Shown: piece by piece, positions 45,701-53,827 of the stretch | Position numbering within the stretch: the first letter of the stretch is position 1 | Layout: each line of letters begins with the position of its first letter | From: G965216255 sp965216255 | GTDB lineage: Bacteria; Bacteroidota; Rhodothermia; Rhodothermales; Bin80 | Assembly (NCBI GenBank): GCA_965216255.1 | Contig: OZ244148.1 | Coordinates: 3,162,001-3,226,000 of the forward strand | Direction: 5' to 3' | Length of the DNA: 64,000 nt | The notes under the pieces: model-generated | Seen by the model: only the letters and a program-made list of their open reading frames with translations | Databases searched by the model: none | What the model was told of the DNA's origin: nothing | Program-made: the position numbers and the translations under genes

Positions 45701-46854
45701 TGTGAGCCCAGCCCGTGCGGGTTGACGCGGACGGGTCTGGGATTCGGACTGAACCCAAGGCCCAGAGATTGGATATAGCGCTGGCTGGTGTCGATGTGGT
45801 AGTAGGCCATGACGGCCTCGAAAAAGTCATTGGCCCGGGTATAGCGGAATGCACCCGGATCAGATTCTGCGGGCGTATTCGAAGCCGTTCCGCCGATACG
45901 CCGGGTGCCGTCAATAATGACGTAAGGCCCTTGAAGACGGTAAAGCCCGTCCGAGCCCCGGGTAATGTCGCGCAGTGTGACTTCAACACGCTCGCTATTA
46001 ATTGCAAGCGCATCCGCATCGTTCCGGTCGTAGAACTCGCTGCTGTACGTACTGCCCGAAGAGGTAAGAGGGTCGGGGTCAAAAACGAGCCCGGAGCCGT
46101 CGGGAAGCCCGGGATTCTTGGTGCTTAAGTATTCTGCATGCAGGTGCACGGCACGGTCCATCACGTGCAAGATGATGCCAGATGTGGCATCGAGAAGCAC
46201 ATCCCATTCGCCTCCCGCCGTGTCCGGCCAGACAATGATGTGCCAGGCGAGGCGAGGCTGCGCTATTGGATAGACGACGAGTTCCGGCTCGTGAGTGTGG
46301 GCCCCCTGCTCCGATATCGCCAGCCCGGCGAGGCGGCTTGCTTCCTCCGCGTCTACGCGAGGCACGGAGCCGAAGCCAGAAATCCGGCCTACGTGCGGGG
46401 CGTAGCCACTGATCACCATGGTAGGATGGCCGTCCGAGTCCAGGCTGGCCTTAACGTATCGGTTGTAGACCGGGACGCCAGATAGCGTCTGGCGATACGT
46501 GAGATGGGTACTTGAGCGCCCGACATGCTCGCTTACAAGCAGCAATTCGTTTGTGGAGGGCCACCCAAAACGTGTTTTTTCGGCCTGCATGTACGCCCGC
46601 GTCGTTTCGTCTGCGCTATCCAGCACGGGTGTGGTGGCCGGAATTCGGTAAACGGCCCGATACACGCCGCTTTCTGCATCGACGCGGCCATCGGGCAGGA
46701 TCTCCGCGCGCGATACCAAGGTAGGATCCGCAGAAACGAGAAAGGGTCGCGTGGCATCGGGCAGCGACTCGATCGAGCGCCGTTCATCCGGCTGCTGCGC
46801 TGCGGCAGCATGGACCGCCGCAAGGGTAATGATCAGAATCCAGGCGTACCTCAT
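42781..46854 (-). CDS. T9SS-secreted M36 (fungalysin)-like metalloprotease
   Basis: 1357 residues from ATG 46854, with signal peptide 'YAWILIITLAAVHAAAAQ'. An FTP-like propeptide ('LTYRQTLSGVPVYNRYVKAS', 'AWHIIVWPDTAGGEWDVLLD') precedes the peptidase with the zinc motif HEYGH (415-419) and the downstream 'ALHEGWSDYWAVSY' (Glu440 ligand region). Long beta-rich modules follow, including two MAM/CUB-like blocks ('LYLEFWHWHDFEHEG', 'ALDDVRMLVRKTVDA'). The end ('NFPDPFADHTSIQYTLSETS', 'VYNILGQRVSVLV', 'GLYFLRMTAGERQVIEPM') is a type IX secretion C-terminal sorting domain. Secreted, probably degradative. The frame extends upstream to 46911 but overlaps metK; the signal peptide fixes the start. Confidence 0.92.
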   Translation of the reverse strand: MRYAWILIITLAAVHAAAAQQPDERRSIESLPDATRPFLVSADPTLVSRAEILPDGRVDAESGVYRAVYRIPATTPVLDSADETTRAYMQAEKTRFGWPSTNELLLVSEHVGRSSTHLTYRQTLSGVPVYNRYVKASLDSDGHPTMVISGYAPHVGRISGFGSVPRVDAEEASRLAGLAISEQGAHTHEPELVVYPIAQPRLAWHIIVWPDTAGGEWDVLLDATSGIILHVMDRAVHLHAEYLSTKNPGLPDGSGLVFDPDPLTSSGSTYSSEFYDRNDADALAINSERVEVTLRDITRGSDGLYRLQGPYVIIDGTRRIGGTASNTPAESDPGAFRYTRANDFFEAVMAYYHIDTSQRYIQSLGLGFSPNPRPVRVNPHGLGSQDNSQFLPGIYALAFGDGGIDDAEDAEVILHEYGHALLEAHAPGLLDGAEGSALHEGWSDYWAVSYTRGLMDAGAVPSHDWRHVFSWDGNATWEGRRLDRLGTYPEDTQCDVGACSSQYWYSDGVFWATAVMEIYEDLGKDITDRLHLYSHLYLSRPVTFLDAAEAIAQADVDLFEGIHLTSIVRRFGGRNLLNAAEFGPAVVHDPLESLDAATMPVVEITAEVTPRPADITSVRMLHSTDGAPFETLELTPAGIHLYSGSLPLQPAAMQMAYYLEAADKGGFVARLPANAPASTYRVRIGRDTHAPEIHHQPLAYTDIEDWPPGIEADVTDDQGIDSVWASFEILSREGVLRGSGTFQLAAVGGGYAGRFPDNIAEPGNRVRYRIRARDIAGIPNEAALPPEGAPAFPLDVVEDGALLAYTFEKDGVLAPNGYWDLGAPSYGLLAAHSGSGAWITNPAGSYPGAPTRASLEFSAPNLDNHSSLYLEFWHWHDFEHEGIEGPGPSATGALHDGGNVKVSYDAGGTWALLHPDEGYTGPISGGRDNPMEHEPAFGGYSFGWRRVRMQLSGDEDVRIRFELGTDQANSHSSRYAYAGWALDDVRMLVRKTVDAAPPVISRLPEALQIAPAGALPPPITVEAEDHPGVDSALLDYTYDPRGTDAESGTVRLEMAPFSLTTFTGTIPLRNPMSVGSRITYRMRFQDFDGNTVVAPPVAEAPLVIEARLAEELSALAGALATGHWKAIDTGYGAHATGDPGVSSILLGPFDLPKNATKIAFELSHSYRLGAAAGANVKLRDADSGPWSVLLPEVGYSGLVGPGHALDGQPGWTGDARHAARSDFDLAHYAGRQVRMRLDFGTSSGSGANDFWQINAASLGYSTPEESFGIERELALHANFPDPFADHTSIQYTLSETSSVLMEVYNILGQRVSVLVNTEQSAASYTISFLSGDLAGGLYFLRMTAGERQVIEPMILAR

Positions 46855-46903
46855 GGCAATCGATACAATCCGCCTACAGCATAACGCCAGCAGACGAATA
46901 GGA

Positions 46904-48046
46904 TTACGCACACGATTTAATGTCTTCGACAGAGTCTAGCTGCTCCCAGGGAAACTCGCTGCGCCCAAAATGCCCGTAAGCGGCTGTATCGCGGTAGATG
47001 GGGCGAAGAAGATCTAGGCGTTCGATTATCCCCGTCGGGCTGAGGTCAAAGGCATCTCTTACGATCCTGACCAAAACCTCGTCTTCAAGTATGCCCGTGC
47101 CACAGGAATCCACATGTATGGACACGGGCTTGGCCTTGCCTATGGCGTAGGCAATCTGCACTTCCACGCTATCGGCCAGGCCCGCAGCGACCAGGTTCTT
47201 GGCCACATGGCGCGCGGCGTAGGCAGCGGACCGATCGACTTTGGAAGGATCTTTGCCGCTGAAGGCACCGCCGCCGTGGGCACCCTTGCCGCCGTACGTA
47301 TCGACGATGATCTTGCGTCCCGTCAGGCCCGCGTCAGCGTGAGGGCCTCCGTTTACGAACTTGCCCGAAGGGTTTACGTGTAGCTTGAAGTCATTGGTGC
47401 GCTTCGCGGGATCTACCACGCGCGGCAGCAGGATCGTTTCTACGTCCTGACGGATCCGCTCGATGCCGACGGATGCGGCATGCTGTGTGGATACTACTAC
47501 CGTGTGCACGAGTGGTAGCTTGCCGCCGTATTCTACCGTGACCTGGCTTTTGGCATCCGGCCCCAAATAAGGCATCAGAGCTGTCGTCTTGCGAATGGCA
47601 GCCAGTTCGCGGACAAGCCGGTGTGCGATTGTCAGGGGCAGTGGCATGAACTCCGGCGTTTCAAGGCAGGCGTACCCGAACATCATGCCCTGGTCGCCGG
47701 CGCCTTGTTCCCGGCCCGCACGCGCGTCAACGCCTTCTGCAATATCGGCACTCTGGCCATGAATGAAATTTACAACCGTGCATGAATCGGCGTCAAACTT
47801 GATGTCGGGGTTCGTATATCCAATTTCCCGAATGACGCTTCGCGCCACCTCCTCGACGTTGACGGCTGCACTAGAGCGCACCTCCCCCGCAAGAACCACG
47901 CGATTAGTGGTAACCAGTGTCTCTACCGCAACCCTGCTACCGCAGTCTTTGTCCAGATAGGCATCTAGAATGGCATCTGATATCTGATCCGCCACCTTAT
48001 CGGGATGTCCCTCAGAAACGGATTCTGACGTGAAGAGATAGGCCAT
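46904..48046 (-). CDS. metK: S-adenosylmethionine synthase
   Basis: 380 residues. It makes S-adenosylmethionine from ATP and methionine. Signatures: 'LFTSESVSEGHPDKVADQIS' start, 'GAGDQGMMFGYACLETPEFM' and 'GGKGAHGGGAFSGKDPSKVD' (P-loop-like), 'RSAAYAARHVAKNLVAAGL'. ATG 48046 is the standard start. The gene precedes the M36 protease by about 50 bases and is divergent from acpP. No SAM-sensing leader could be recognised. Confidence 0.96.
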   Translation of the reverse strand: MAYLFTSESVSEGHPDKVADQISDAILDAYLDKDCGSRVAVETLVTTNRVVLAGEVRSSAAVNVEEVARSVIREIGYTNPDIKFDADSCTVVNFIHGQSADIAEGVDARAGREQGAGDQGMMFGYACLETPEFMPLPLTIAHRLVRELAAIRKTTALMPYLGPDAKSQVTVEYGGKLPLVHTVVVSTQHAASVGIERIRQDVETILLPRVVDPAKRTNDFKLHVNPSGKFVNGGPHADAGLTGRKIIVDTYGGKGAHGGGAFSGKDPSKVDRSAAYAARHVAKNLVAAGLADSVEVQIAYAIGKAKPVSIHVDSCGTGILEDEVLVRIVRDAFDLSPTGIIERLDLLRPIYRDTAAYGHFGRSEFPWEQLDSVEDIKSCA

Positions 48047-48398
48047 CTCGTAAGCGGGTAAACGTGAGTTATATCAATGCCCACAAAACAATTCAAATAC
48101 AACGCGATTCCGTAGTACAAGTTCAGCCTGTTGGCCAGCGTGTGGCCGTGGCACGTGGCTGCATTGCGGCGTCTTTCCGCTTAAAATAGCCAGCGTGATT
48201 GCGCGCGCGACATGCATGGGATCAAGCGAGGCTGCGGATCCTAAGCACTGGCCCTGAGTACTATGAGTCTGTCCTGTCAAGACTGCCAGAGGGATTTCGT
48301 TTCCTGATTTTGCGCTTAACCTATATATAGGCGTAACTTGTAGGGCTAAGAAATCCGCGCTGCGCATTCATTGGTCACTTTCACACAGAGGCGTATCT
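48047..48398. other. Divergent promoter region between metK and acpP
   Basis: Should contain outward promoters for metK and for acpP-fabF. A perfect 12-bp palindrome CCTATATATAGG lies at 48320-48331, about 70 bases upstream of acpP, and is the most AT-rich point; it could include a -10-like element but no matching -35 stands out. No riboswitch fold was recognised. Confidence 0.4.
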
Positions 48399-48635
48399 AT
48401 GGAAGACCTCAAGAGCAAGATTGAAGCCATCATTGCCGATAAACTCGGTGTCGAAGAGTCTGATATCGTACCGGAAGCGTCGTTCACGAATGATCTCGGG
48501 GCAGATTCGCTGGATACGGTGGAGCTGATCATGGAATTTGAAAAAGTTTTTGACGTGACAATCCCGGATGAAGATGCCGAAAAGATTGCGACTGTCGGCG
48601 ATGCGATAAGTTACCTTTCGGAAAAATCGGCGTAA
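48399..48635 (+). CDS. acpP: Acyl carrier protein
   Basis: 78 residues, acidic and helical. The phosphopantetheine attachment motif 'GADSLDTVELIMEFE' is present (Ser37). It carries acyl chains as thioesters through fatty acid synthesis in the cytoplasm. ATG at 48399 follows ACACAGAGG. fabF begins 49 bases after its stop, the classic acpP-fabF pair. Confidence 0.97.
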   Translation: MEDLKSKIEAIIADKLGVEESDIVPEASFTNDLGADSLDTVELIMEFEKVFDVTIPDEDAEKIATVGDAISYLSEKSA

Positions 48636-48684
48636 GACAGGCTGGCAAGGCTCGTCTGTGGCCCCAACATTTTCGTTCTAATCC

Positions 48685-49944
48685 ATGCCAAGCCCCAAGC
48701 GCAGGGTTGTAATTACCGGTATGGGTGCTCTAACTCCGCTGGGCTGCTCCGTAGAGGACTTCTGGGCGGCCATGATGCTTGGGCAGAGCGGTGCGGCGCC
48801 TATCACGGCTTTTGATGCAGGAGCATTTGCCACCAGGTTTGCGTGCGAGCTCAAGCATTATAACGCACTGCACCATTTTGGCCGCAAGGAACTGCGGAGG
48901 CTGGATCCGTTTGCGCAGTACGGTATCGTGGCCGCAGAGCGGGCGGTGGCGGACGCAGGTCTGGATCCCGATGCCATGCCACAGTCCGCCAAGGACCGGG
49001 TAGCCGTCATCATAGGCAGCGGTATCGGCGGCATGCAGGTCTTCTATGACCAAACCGTAATCTATGCTGAACACGGTCCGCGGCGTATGTCTCCATTCTT
49101 CATCCCGATGCTCATTCCCGATATCGTTAGTGGGCACGTCTCTATCCGGCACGGTTTTCGCGGCCCGAACTACAGCGTCGTATCCGCGTGCGCCACGGGC
49201 AATAATGCGATCGGTGACGTGTTCGTGCTAATCCAGCGCGGCACGATAGATATGGGACTATGCGGGGGTACGGAAGCCGCGATTTCCGAATTGGGTGTTG
49301 GAGGCTTTAACGCGCTAAAGGCGCTGTCTACGCGTAACGATGATCCCGTACGGGCAAGCCGACCTTTTGACCGGACCCGCGACGGCTTCGTCTTGGGAGA
49401 AGGGGCAGGTATGCTTGTACTCGAGGAGCTGGAGCATGCCCAGGCGCGTGGCGCCAAGATCTACGCGGAAATTATTGGCATTGGCATGAGCGCTGATGCC
49501 AACCATATCACAGCACCGGACCCAGAAGGCTACGGCGCGGCCCTCGCCATGCGGAATGTGCTTGAGGATGCGGGTTTGGCGCCAGAGGACGTTGACTATC
49601 TGAACATGCACGGGACGTCGACCCCGCTGGGAGACGTTGCCGAGACCAAGGCCGTAAAACAGGTCTTCGGCGCTCATGCCTATGCCATGAATCTTTCGTC
49701 CACCAAGAGCATGACCGGCCACTTGCTGGGAGCTGCGGGCGCTGTTGAAAGCATTGCGACCATACTTGCTATCAGCCATGACCGGGTGCCGCCTACCATA
49801 AATTTCGAATATGCGGATCCGGACTGTGACTTGAACTATACTTTCAACGATCCGCAGCACCGTTGCGTCCGTGTGGCCATATCGAACGCGTTCGGTTTCG
49901 GGGGGCATAACACGTCGCTGGCATTCAGAAAATTCGACGGCTAG
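48685..49944 (+). CDS. fabF: 3-oxoacyl-[acyl-carrier-protein] synthase II
   Basis: 419 residues. It condenses malonyl-ACP with acyl-ACP in chain elongation. The catalytic triad is visible: Cys169 in 'VVSACATGNNAIG', His309 in 'NMHGTSTPLGD' and His346 in 'MTGHLLGAAGAVES'. The C-terminal 'NAFGFGGHNTSLAF' is standard. Second gene of the acpP-fabF pair; the amidohydrolase gene starts 21 bases after its stop and could be cotranscribed. Confidence 0.97.
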   Translation: MPSPKRRVVITGMGALTPLGCSVEDFWAAMMLGQSGAAPITAFDAGAFATRFACELKHYNALHHFGRKELRRLDPFAQYGIVAAERAVADAGLDPDAMPQSAKDRVAVIIGSGIGGMQVFYDQTVIYAEHGPRRMSPFFIPMLIPDIVSGHVSIRHGFRGPNYSVVSACATGNNAIGDVFVLIQRGTIDMGLCGGTEAAISELGVGGFNALKALSTRNDDPVRASRPFDRTRDGFVLGEGAGMLVLEELEHAQARGAKIYAEIIGIGMSADANHITAPDPEGYGAALAMRNVLEDAGLAPEDVDYLNMHGTSTPLGDVAETKAVKQVFGAHAYAMNLSSTKSMTGHLLGAAGAVESIATILAISHDRVPPTINFEYADPDCDLNYTFNDPQHRCVRVAISNAFGFGGHNTSLAFRKFDG

Positions 49945-49965
49945 CGACCGCTGCGCGTAGGATCC

Positions 49966-52900
49966 ATGCCGTCACCCGTCCGGGTTCTGCCATTCCTGTT
50001 GCTCTTTGCCCAGCCAGCCTGGGCACAGGAGGCCGCGCCTTGGAACGTGGAAGGCGTATCCTCGGATACGGTTCGCTTCACGGTTTCTGAGGGCACATGG
50101 ATGAATCTCGATGTCAGCCCCGACGGCGAGGAAATTGTATTCGACCTTCTCGGTGACCTTTATATGCTACCCGTCACGGGCGGCACGGCCAGGCGGGTTA
50201 CGCACGGCGCAGCGTTCGACGTTCAGCCACGTTTCAGCCCGGACGGAGGGCAAATTGCCTTTACCAGTGACCGGGGCGGCGGCGATAACCTGTGGGTGAT
50301 GTCGCGGGATGGAACGGGTGCCCGTCAAGTCACCGCGGAGTCATTTCGGTTGCTCAATGGTCCGGCGTGGACACCGGATGGGGATTACTTGCTTGGGCGC
50401 AAGCATTTTACGAGCACGCGCTCCCTCGGAGCGGGTGAGATCTGGATGTACCACGTATCCGGTGGAGCCGGTCTGCAATTGACGAAGCGCAAGAACGACC
50501 AGCAGGATCAGGGCAATGACATTGCCGTAAGCCCGGACGGGCGCTATGTTTATTTCAGCGAAGACGTCAGCGGCGGTTCCACCTTCCAGTACAACAAGGA
50601 TCCTCACGGTCAGATCTACGTCGTCCGGCGCCTGGACAGAGAGACGGGCGAAATAGAGAACCTCATCACCGGTGCCGGTGGCGCGGCGCGAGCCCAGCCC
50701 TCGCCCGATGGACGGCATATCGCCTTTGTGCGGCGGGTTCGAACAAGAAGCGTGCTCTTTGTCTATGACACGGTAACGGGAGCGCAGCGGCCGGTGTTTG
50801 ATGGCCTGAGCCACGATCAGCAGGAATCCTGGGCTGTCTTCGGAGTCTACCCTGGCTTTGCGTGGATGCCCGGTGGAAGGGCCATCGTTATCTGGGCGAA
50901 GGGAAAGGTCTGGCATATCAACGTGGCTAGCCGTGAGGCGCGCATCATAGAATTTACTGCTGATGTAGAGCAAACCGTTGCCGAGGCCGTCCGCTTTCAC
51001 CGCGAGGTCAGCTCCGATTCCTTTGATGTCAGGATGGTCCGGCAGGGTGTTACGTCGCCGGATGGCCGAACGCTGGTATTCCAGGCCCTCGGGCACCTTT
51101 GGAAGAAATTCCTGCCTGCCGGCCGGCCCGAACGCGTGACCGCCGACAAGCATTTTGAGCATGAGCCGTTCTTTAGCCCGGATGGACGCTACATCGCCTA
51201 TTCCTCCTGGAGTGATGCCGATCTTGGCGCCATTCGCGTGTTTGAGATAGCTACGGGTCGTACGCGCAAGTTGACGGAGCGGCCCGGCTACTACTTCACA
51301 CCCCGTTACAGTCCCGATGGGGAGAGGATCGTGTACCGACGGGGAGTGGGAAACCAGCTACTTGGCACGATCCACGGCACGGACCCCGGCATTTACTGGA
51401 TGAAGGCGGCGGGAGGTCCCGAAACGCGGATACGCAAGGAAGGGGATGATCCACGGTTTGACGCCAGTGGCAGCCGCGTCTATTTCCTCTCGGGTGACGG
51501 CCTGGAGAAAGAGTATCGCAGCGTTCGGCTTGATGGTGGAGACGAACGCACGCATTTCACGCTGAAGTACTCGACCAGCGTCGTGCCCAGTCCAGATGAT
51601 CGGTGGGCGGCTTTTACGGAGCTCTTCCATGCGTACGTCGTGCCCATGCCCAAGACGGGCGGCTCCGTGCCGCTCGCCGGAGACATGAAGGGGCTTCCGG
51701 TGGGCCGCGTCACGCGCGATGCCGGCAGGGATCTTCACTGGTCTGCAAATAGCCAGCGGCTCCATTGGATGATCGGCCCGGAATATTTCAGTCGTGATCT
51801 GTCTGCCACCTTCGACTTTCTGGAAGGTGCACCGAAGGAATTGCCACCGCCGGACACCACAGGCCAACCAGTAAGGCTCCGTGCGTCGACCGATGTTCCA
51901 TCTGGCGTGGTTGCCTTTACCGGTGCCCGTATCGTTACCATGCGCGGCGACGAAATAATAGAGCGCGGAACGCTGGTGGTAGACGGGAACACCATCACGA
52001 GCGTAGGCCCGTCCGCGGAAGTAAGCGTGCCGGCTGATGCACTGGTGATTGACGCGGGTGGCAAGACGATTATTCCGGGGCTGGTAGACGCGCACGCGCA
52101 TGCCAATCATTTCGTCAGCGGGCCGCTGCCGGAGCGTAACTGGAACTACTACGCCAACCTTGCCTACGGCGTCACTACGCTGCATGACCCCAGCGCTAAT
52201 ACGGGTACGGTGTTTGCCCTATCCGAAATGGTGAAGGCCCGCGTTATCGTGGGTCCACGCATTTATTCGACCGGCACCATACTCTATGGCGCTGATGGCG
52301 ATTTCAAGGCCGTGGTAAACAGCGTGGACGATGCCCGCTCGCATGTGCGACGCATGAAAGCCGTTGGGGCCTTTTCCGTAAAGAGCTACAACCAACCACG
52401 GCGCGAGCAGCGGCAGCAGATATTGCAGGCTGCGCGCGAAGAACAAATGCTGGTAGTGCCCGAAGGGGGGGCTACCTTCTTTCACAACGTTACCATGATC
52501 CTTGATGGGCACTCTGGCATTGAGCACAACCTGCCGGTGGCTCCCCTGTATGAAGATGTCCTACAGCTCTGGCGCGCGACGGATGTCGGCTATACGCCCA
52601 CGCTGGTTGTCAGCTACGGTGGACTTTCAGGCGAATACTATTGGTACCAGCATACCGATGTCTGGGATCAGGAACGTCTTCTTGCCTTTACGCCAAGGTT
52701 CATTGTGGACTCGCGGGCCCGCCGCAGGATCATGGCGGAAGGGGATGATTTTCACCACGTCGAGGTTGCCCGCCAGGCCAAGAAGCTGGTCGACCAAGGT
52801 AACACGGTCCAGATTGGTTCTCACGGGCAGATGCAGGGCCTGGCGGCCCACTGGGAACTCTGGATGCTCGAGCAGGGCGGAATGACGCCTCACGAAGCGC

Positions 52901-53175
52901 TGCGGTGCGCCACGCTGTACGGTGCCCGCTATCTCGGCTTGGACGGGGACATCGGGTCGCTGGAACCAGGGAAACTCGCCGACCTTGTGGTGCTTGACGG
53001 GAATCCGCTGGAGGACTTACGGCAGTCGGAGCACGTTTGGCAGGTCATGGTAAATGGCCGGCTGTTCGATGCTGCCACTATGGACGAGATCGGCCATTAT
53101 CCTGCGCGTCGGGGCTTGTTCTACTGGGAGCAGGAGGAGGAAAGCGAGGCGTTTCTATGGGAGGGCTCCAGGTAG
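49966..53175 (+). CDS. Secreted TolB-like propeller + amidohydrolase fusion
   Basis: 1069 residues with a signal peptide ('VLPFLLLFAQPAWAQEA'). Residues about 40-600 form a TolB/WD40-like (PD40) propeller with repeats such as 'MNLDVSPDGEEIVFDLLGDL', 'VQPRFSPDGGQIAFTSDRGG', 'DIAVSPDGRYVYFSEDVSGG', 'HEPFFSPDGRYIAYSSWSDA', 'FTPRYSPDGERIVYRRG'. From about 650 on comes an imidazolonepropionase-like amidohydrolase: 'GLVDAHAHANH' (metal ligands H710, H712), 'GVTTLHDPSANTG', 'GSHGQMQGLAAHWELWML', 'GDIGSLEPGKLADLVVLDGN'. The substrate is unknown. The gene follows fabF closely but has no evident role in lipid synthesis. Confidence 0.9.
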   Translation: MPSPVRVLPFLLLFAQPAWAQEAAPWNVEGVSSDTVRFTVSEGTWMNLDVSPDGEEIVFDLLGDLYMLPVTGGTARRVTHGAAFDVQPRFSPDGGQIAFTSDRGGGDNLWVMSRDGTGARQVTAESFRLLNGPAWTPDGDYLLGRKHFTSTRSLGAGEIWMYHVSGGAGLQLTKRKNDQQDQGNDIAVSPDGRYVYFSEDVSGGSTFQYNKDPHGQIYVVRRLDRETGEIENLITGAGGAARAQPSPDGRHIAFVRRVRTRSVLFVYDTVTGAQRPVFDGLSHDQQESWAVFGVYPGFAWMPGGRAIVIWAKGKVWHINVASREARIIEFTADVEQTVAEAVRFHREVSSDSFDVRMVRQGVTSPDGRTLVFQALGHLWKKFLPAGRPERVTADKHFEHEPFFSPDGRYIAYSSWSDADLGAIRVFEIATGRTRKLTERPGYYFTPRYSPDGERIVYRRGVGNQLLGTIHGTDPGIYWMKAAGGPETRIRKEGDDPRFDASGSRVYFLSGDGLEKEYRSVRLDGGDERTHFTLKYSTSVVPSPDDRWAAFTELFHAYVVPMPKTGGSVPLAGDMKGLPVGRVTRDAGRDLHWSANSQRLHWMIGPEYFSRDLSATFDFLEGAPKELPPPDTTGQPVRLRASTDVPSGVVAFTGARIVTMRGDEIIERGTLVVDGNTITSVGPSAEVSVPADALVIDAGGKTIIPGLVDAHAHANHFVSGPLPERNWNYYANLAYGVTTLHDPSANTGTVFALSEMVKARVIVGPRIYSTGTILYGADGDFKAVVNSVDDARSHVRRMKAVGAFSVKSYNQPRREQRQQILQAAREEQMLVVPEGGATFFHNVTMILDGHSGIEHNLPVAPLYEDVLQLWRATDVGYTPTLVVSYGGLSGEYYWYQHTDVWDQERLLAFTPRFIVDSRARRRIMAEGDDFHHVEVARQAKKLVDQGNTVQIGSHGQMQGLAAHWELWMLEQGGMTPHEALRCATLYGARYLGLDGDIGSLEPGKLADLVVLDGNPLEDLRQSEHVWQVMVNGRLFDAATMDEIGHYPARRGLFYWEQEEESEAFLWEGSR

Positions 53176-53191
53176 TGCGATCGCGGCCCAA

Positions 53192-53671
53192 TCAGGCCTC
53201 GAATAGCGAAGCGGGGCGATTGGTGCAGTTCTCGCGCCTGCAGTGCCCGTAGAGATTGAGCGCATGGCTCTTGATATCAAAACGGTAAACTTCTGCTACC
53301 ATTTCCTGGATGCTCTGGATGCGCGGATCGCAAAATTCCAGCACGGCGTGGCAGTCGAGGCAAATGAGATGATCGTGCTGCCAGTAACGATAGGCGGGTT
53401 CGAATTTTGCTTGGCTGTTGCCAAACTGATGGCGAACGGCGAGATCACAGTTGAGCAGCAGGTTCAGCGTATTGTAGACCGTTGCGCGGCTTATGCTGCG
53501 CCCTGTCTGCTTCAGTCGTATATACAGTTCGTCTGCGTCAATATGGTCACCGCAGTCATACAACGTGTCCAGCACTACCAATCGCTCGGTAGTCTGGCGC
53601 AGTCCCCGTTTTCTAAGGAATGCGTGAAATATCTCGTGAATCTCGCTGCGCTGTTCAGGGGACAGGGCCAT
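53192..53671 (-). CDS. Fur-family transcriptional regulator
   Basis: 159 residues from ATG 53671 ('MALSPEQRSEIHEIF'). The winged helix is 'GLRQTTERLVVLDTLYDCGD', 'HIDADELYIRLKQTGRSISR' and 'ATVYNTLNLLLNCDLAVRHQ'. The dimerisation domain has the metal motif 'HDHLICLDCHAVLEF' and a C-terminal 'CRRENC'. It is Fur/PerR/Zur-like: the metal or peroxide sensed is not decided by the visible residues. The frame is open to 53812, but the upstream 47 residues are not family-like. It lies convergent with the amidohydrolase and divergent from the TPR gene. Confidence 0.92.
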   Translation of the reverse strand: MALSPEQRSEIHEIFHAFLRKRGLRQTTERLVVLDTLYDCGDHIDADELYIRLKQTGRSISRATVYNTLNLLLNCDLAVRHQFGNSQAKFEPAYRYWQHDHLICLDCHAVLEFCDPRIQSIQEMVAEVYRFDIKSHALNLYGHCRRENCTNRPASLFEA

Positions 53672-53827
53672 ATTGTGATGGCGTTGGACTCCAGAACCAG
53701 AAACCGGATTACACAGCCTGTTCACGCGTGTTCCGAACTGGCATATTGCAACTTCAGAGGCGTCCGGGTATACTACGCGGTAATTCAAAGGGATATACCG
53801 GTCATAGGACAAACCTAGCGGAGTGCT

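Noticed and set aside
48047..48398. SAM-sensing riboswitch upstream of metK
   Set aside because: I looked for paired elements and conserved cores of SAM-I and SAM-II type and found none. Only an AT-rich palindrome near acpP stands out.
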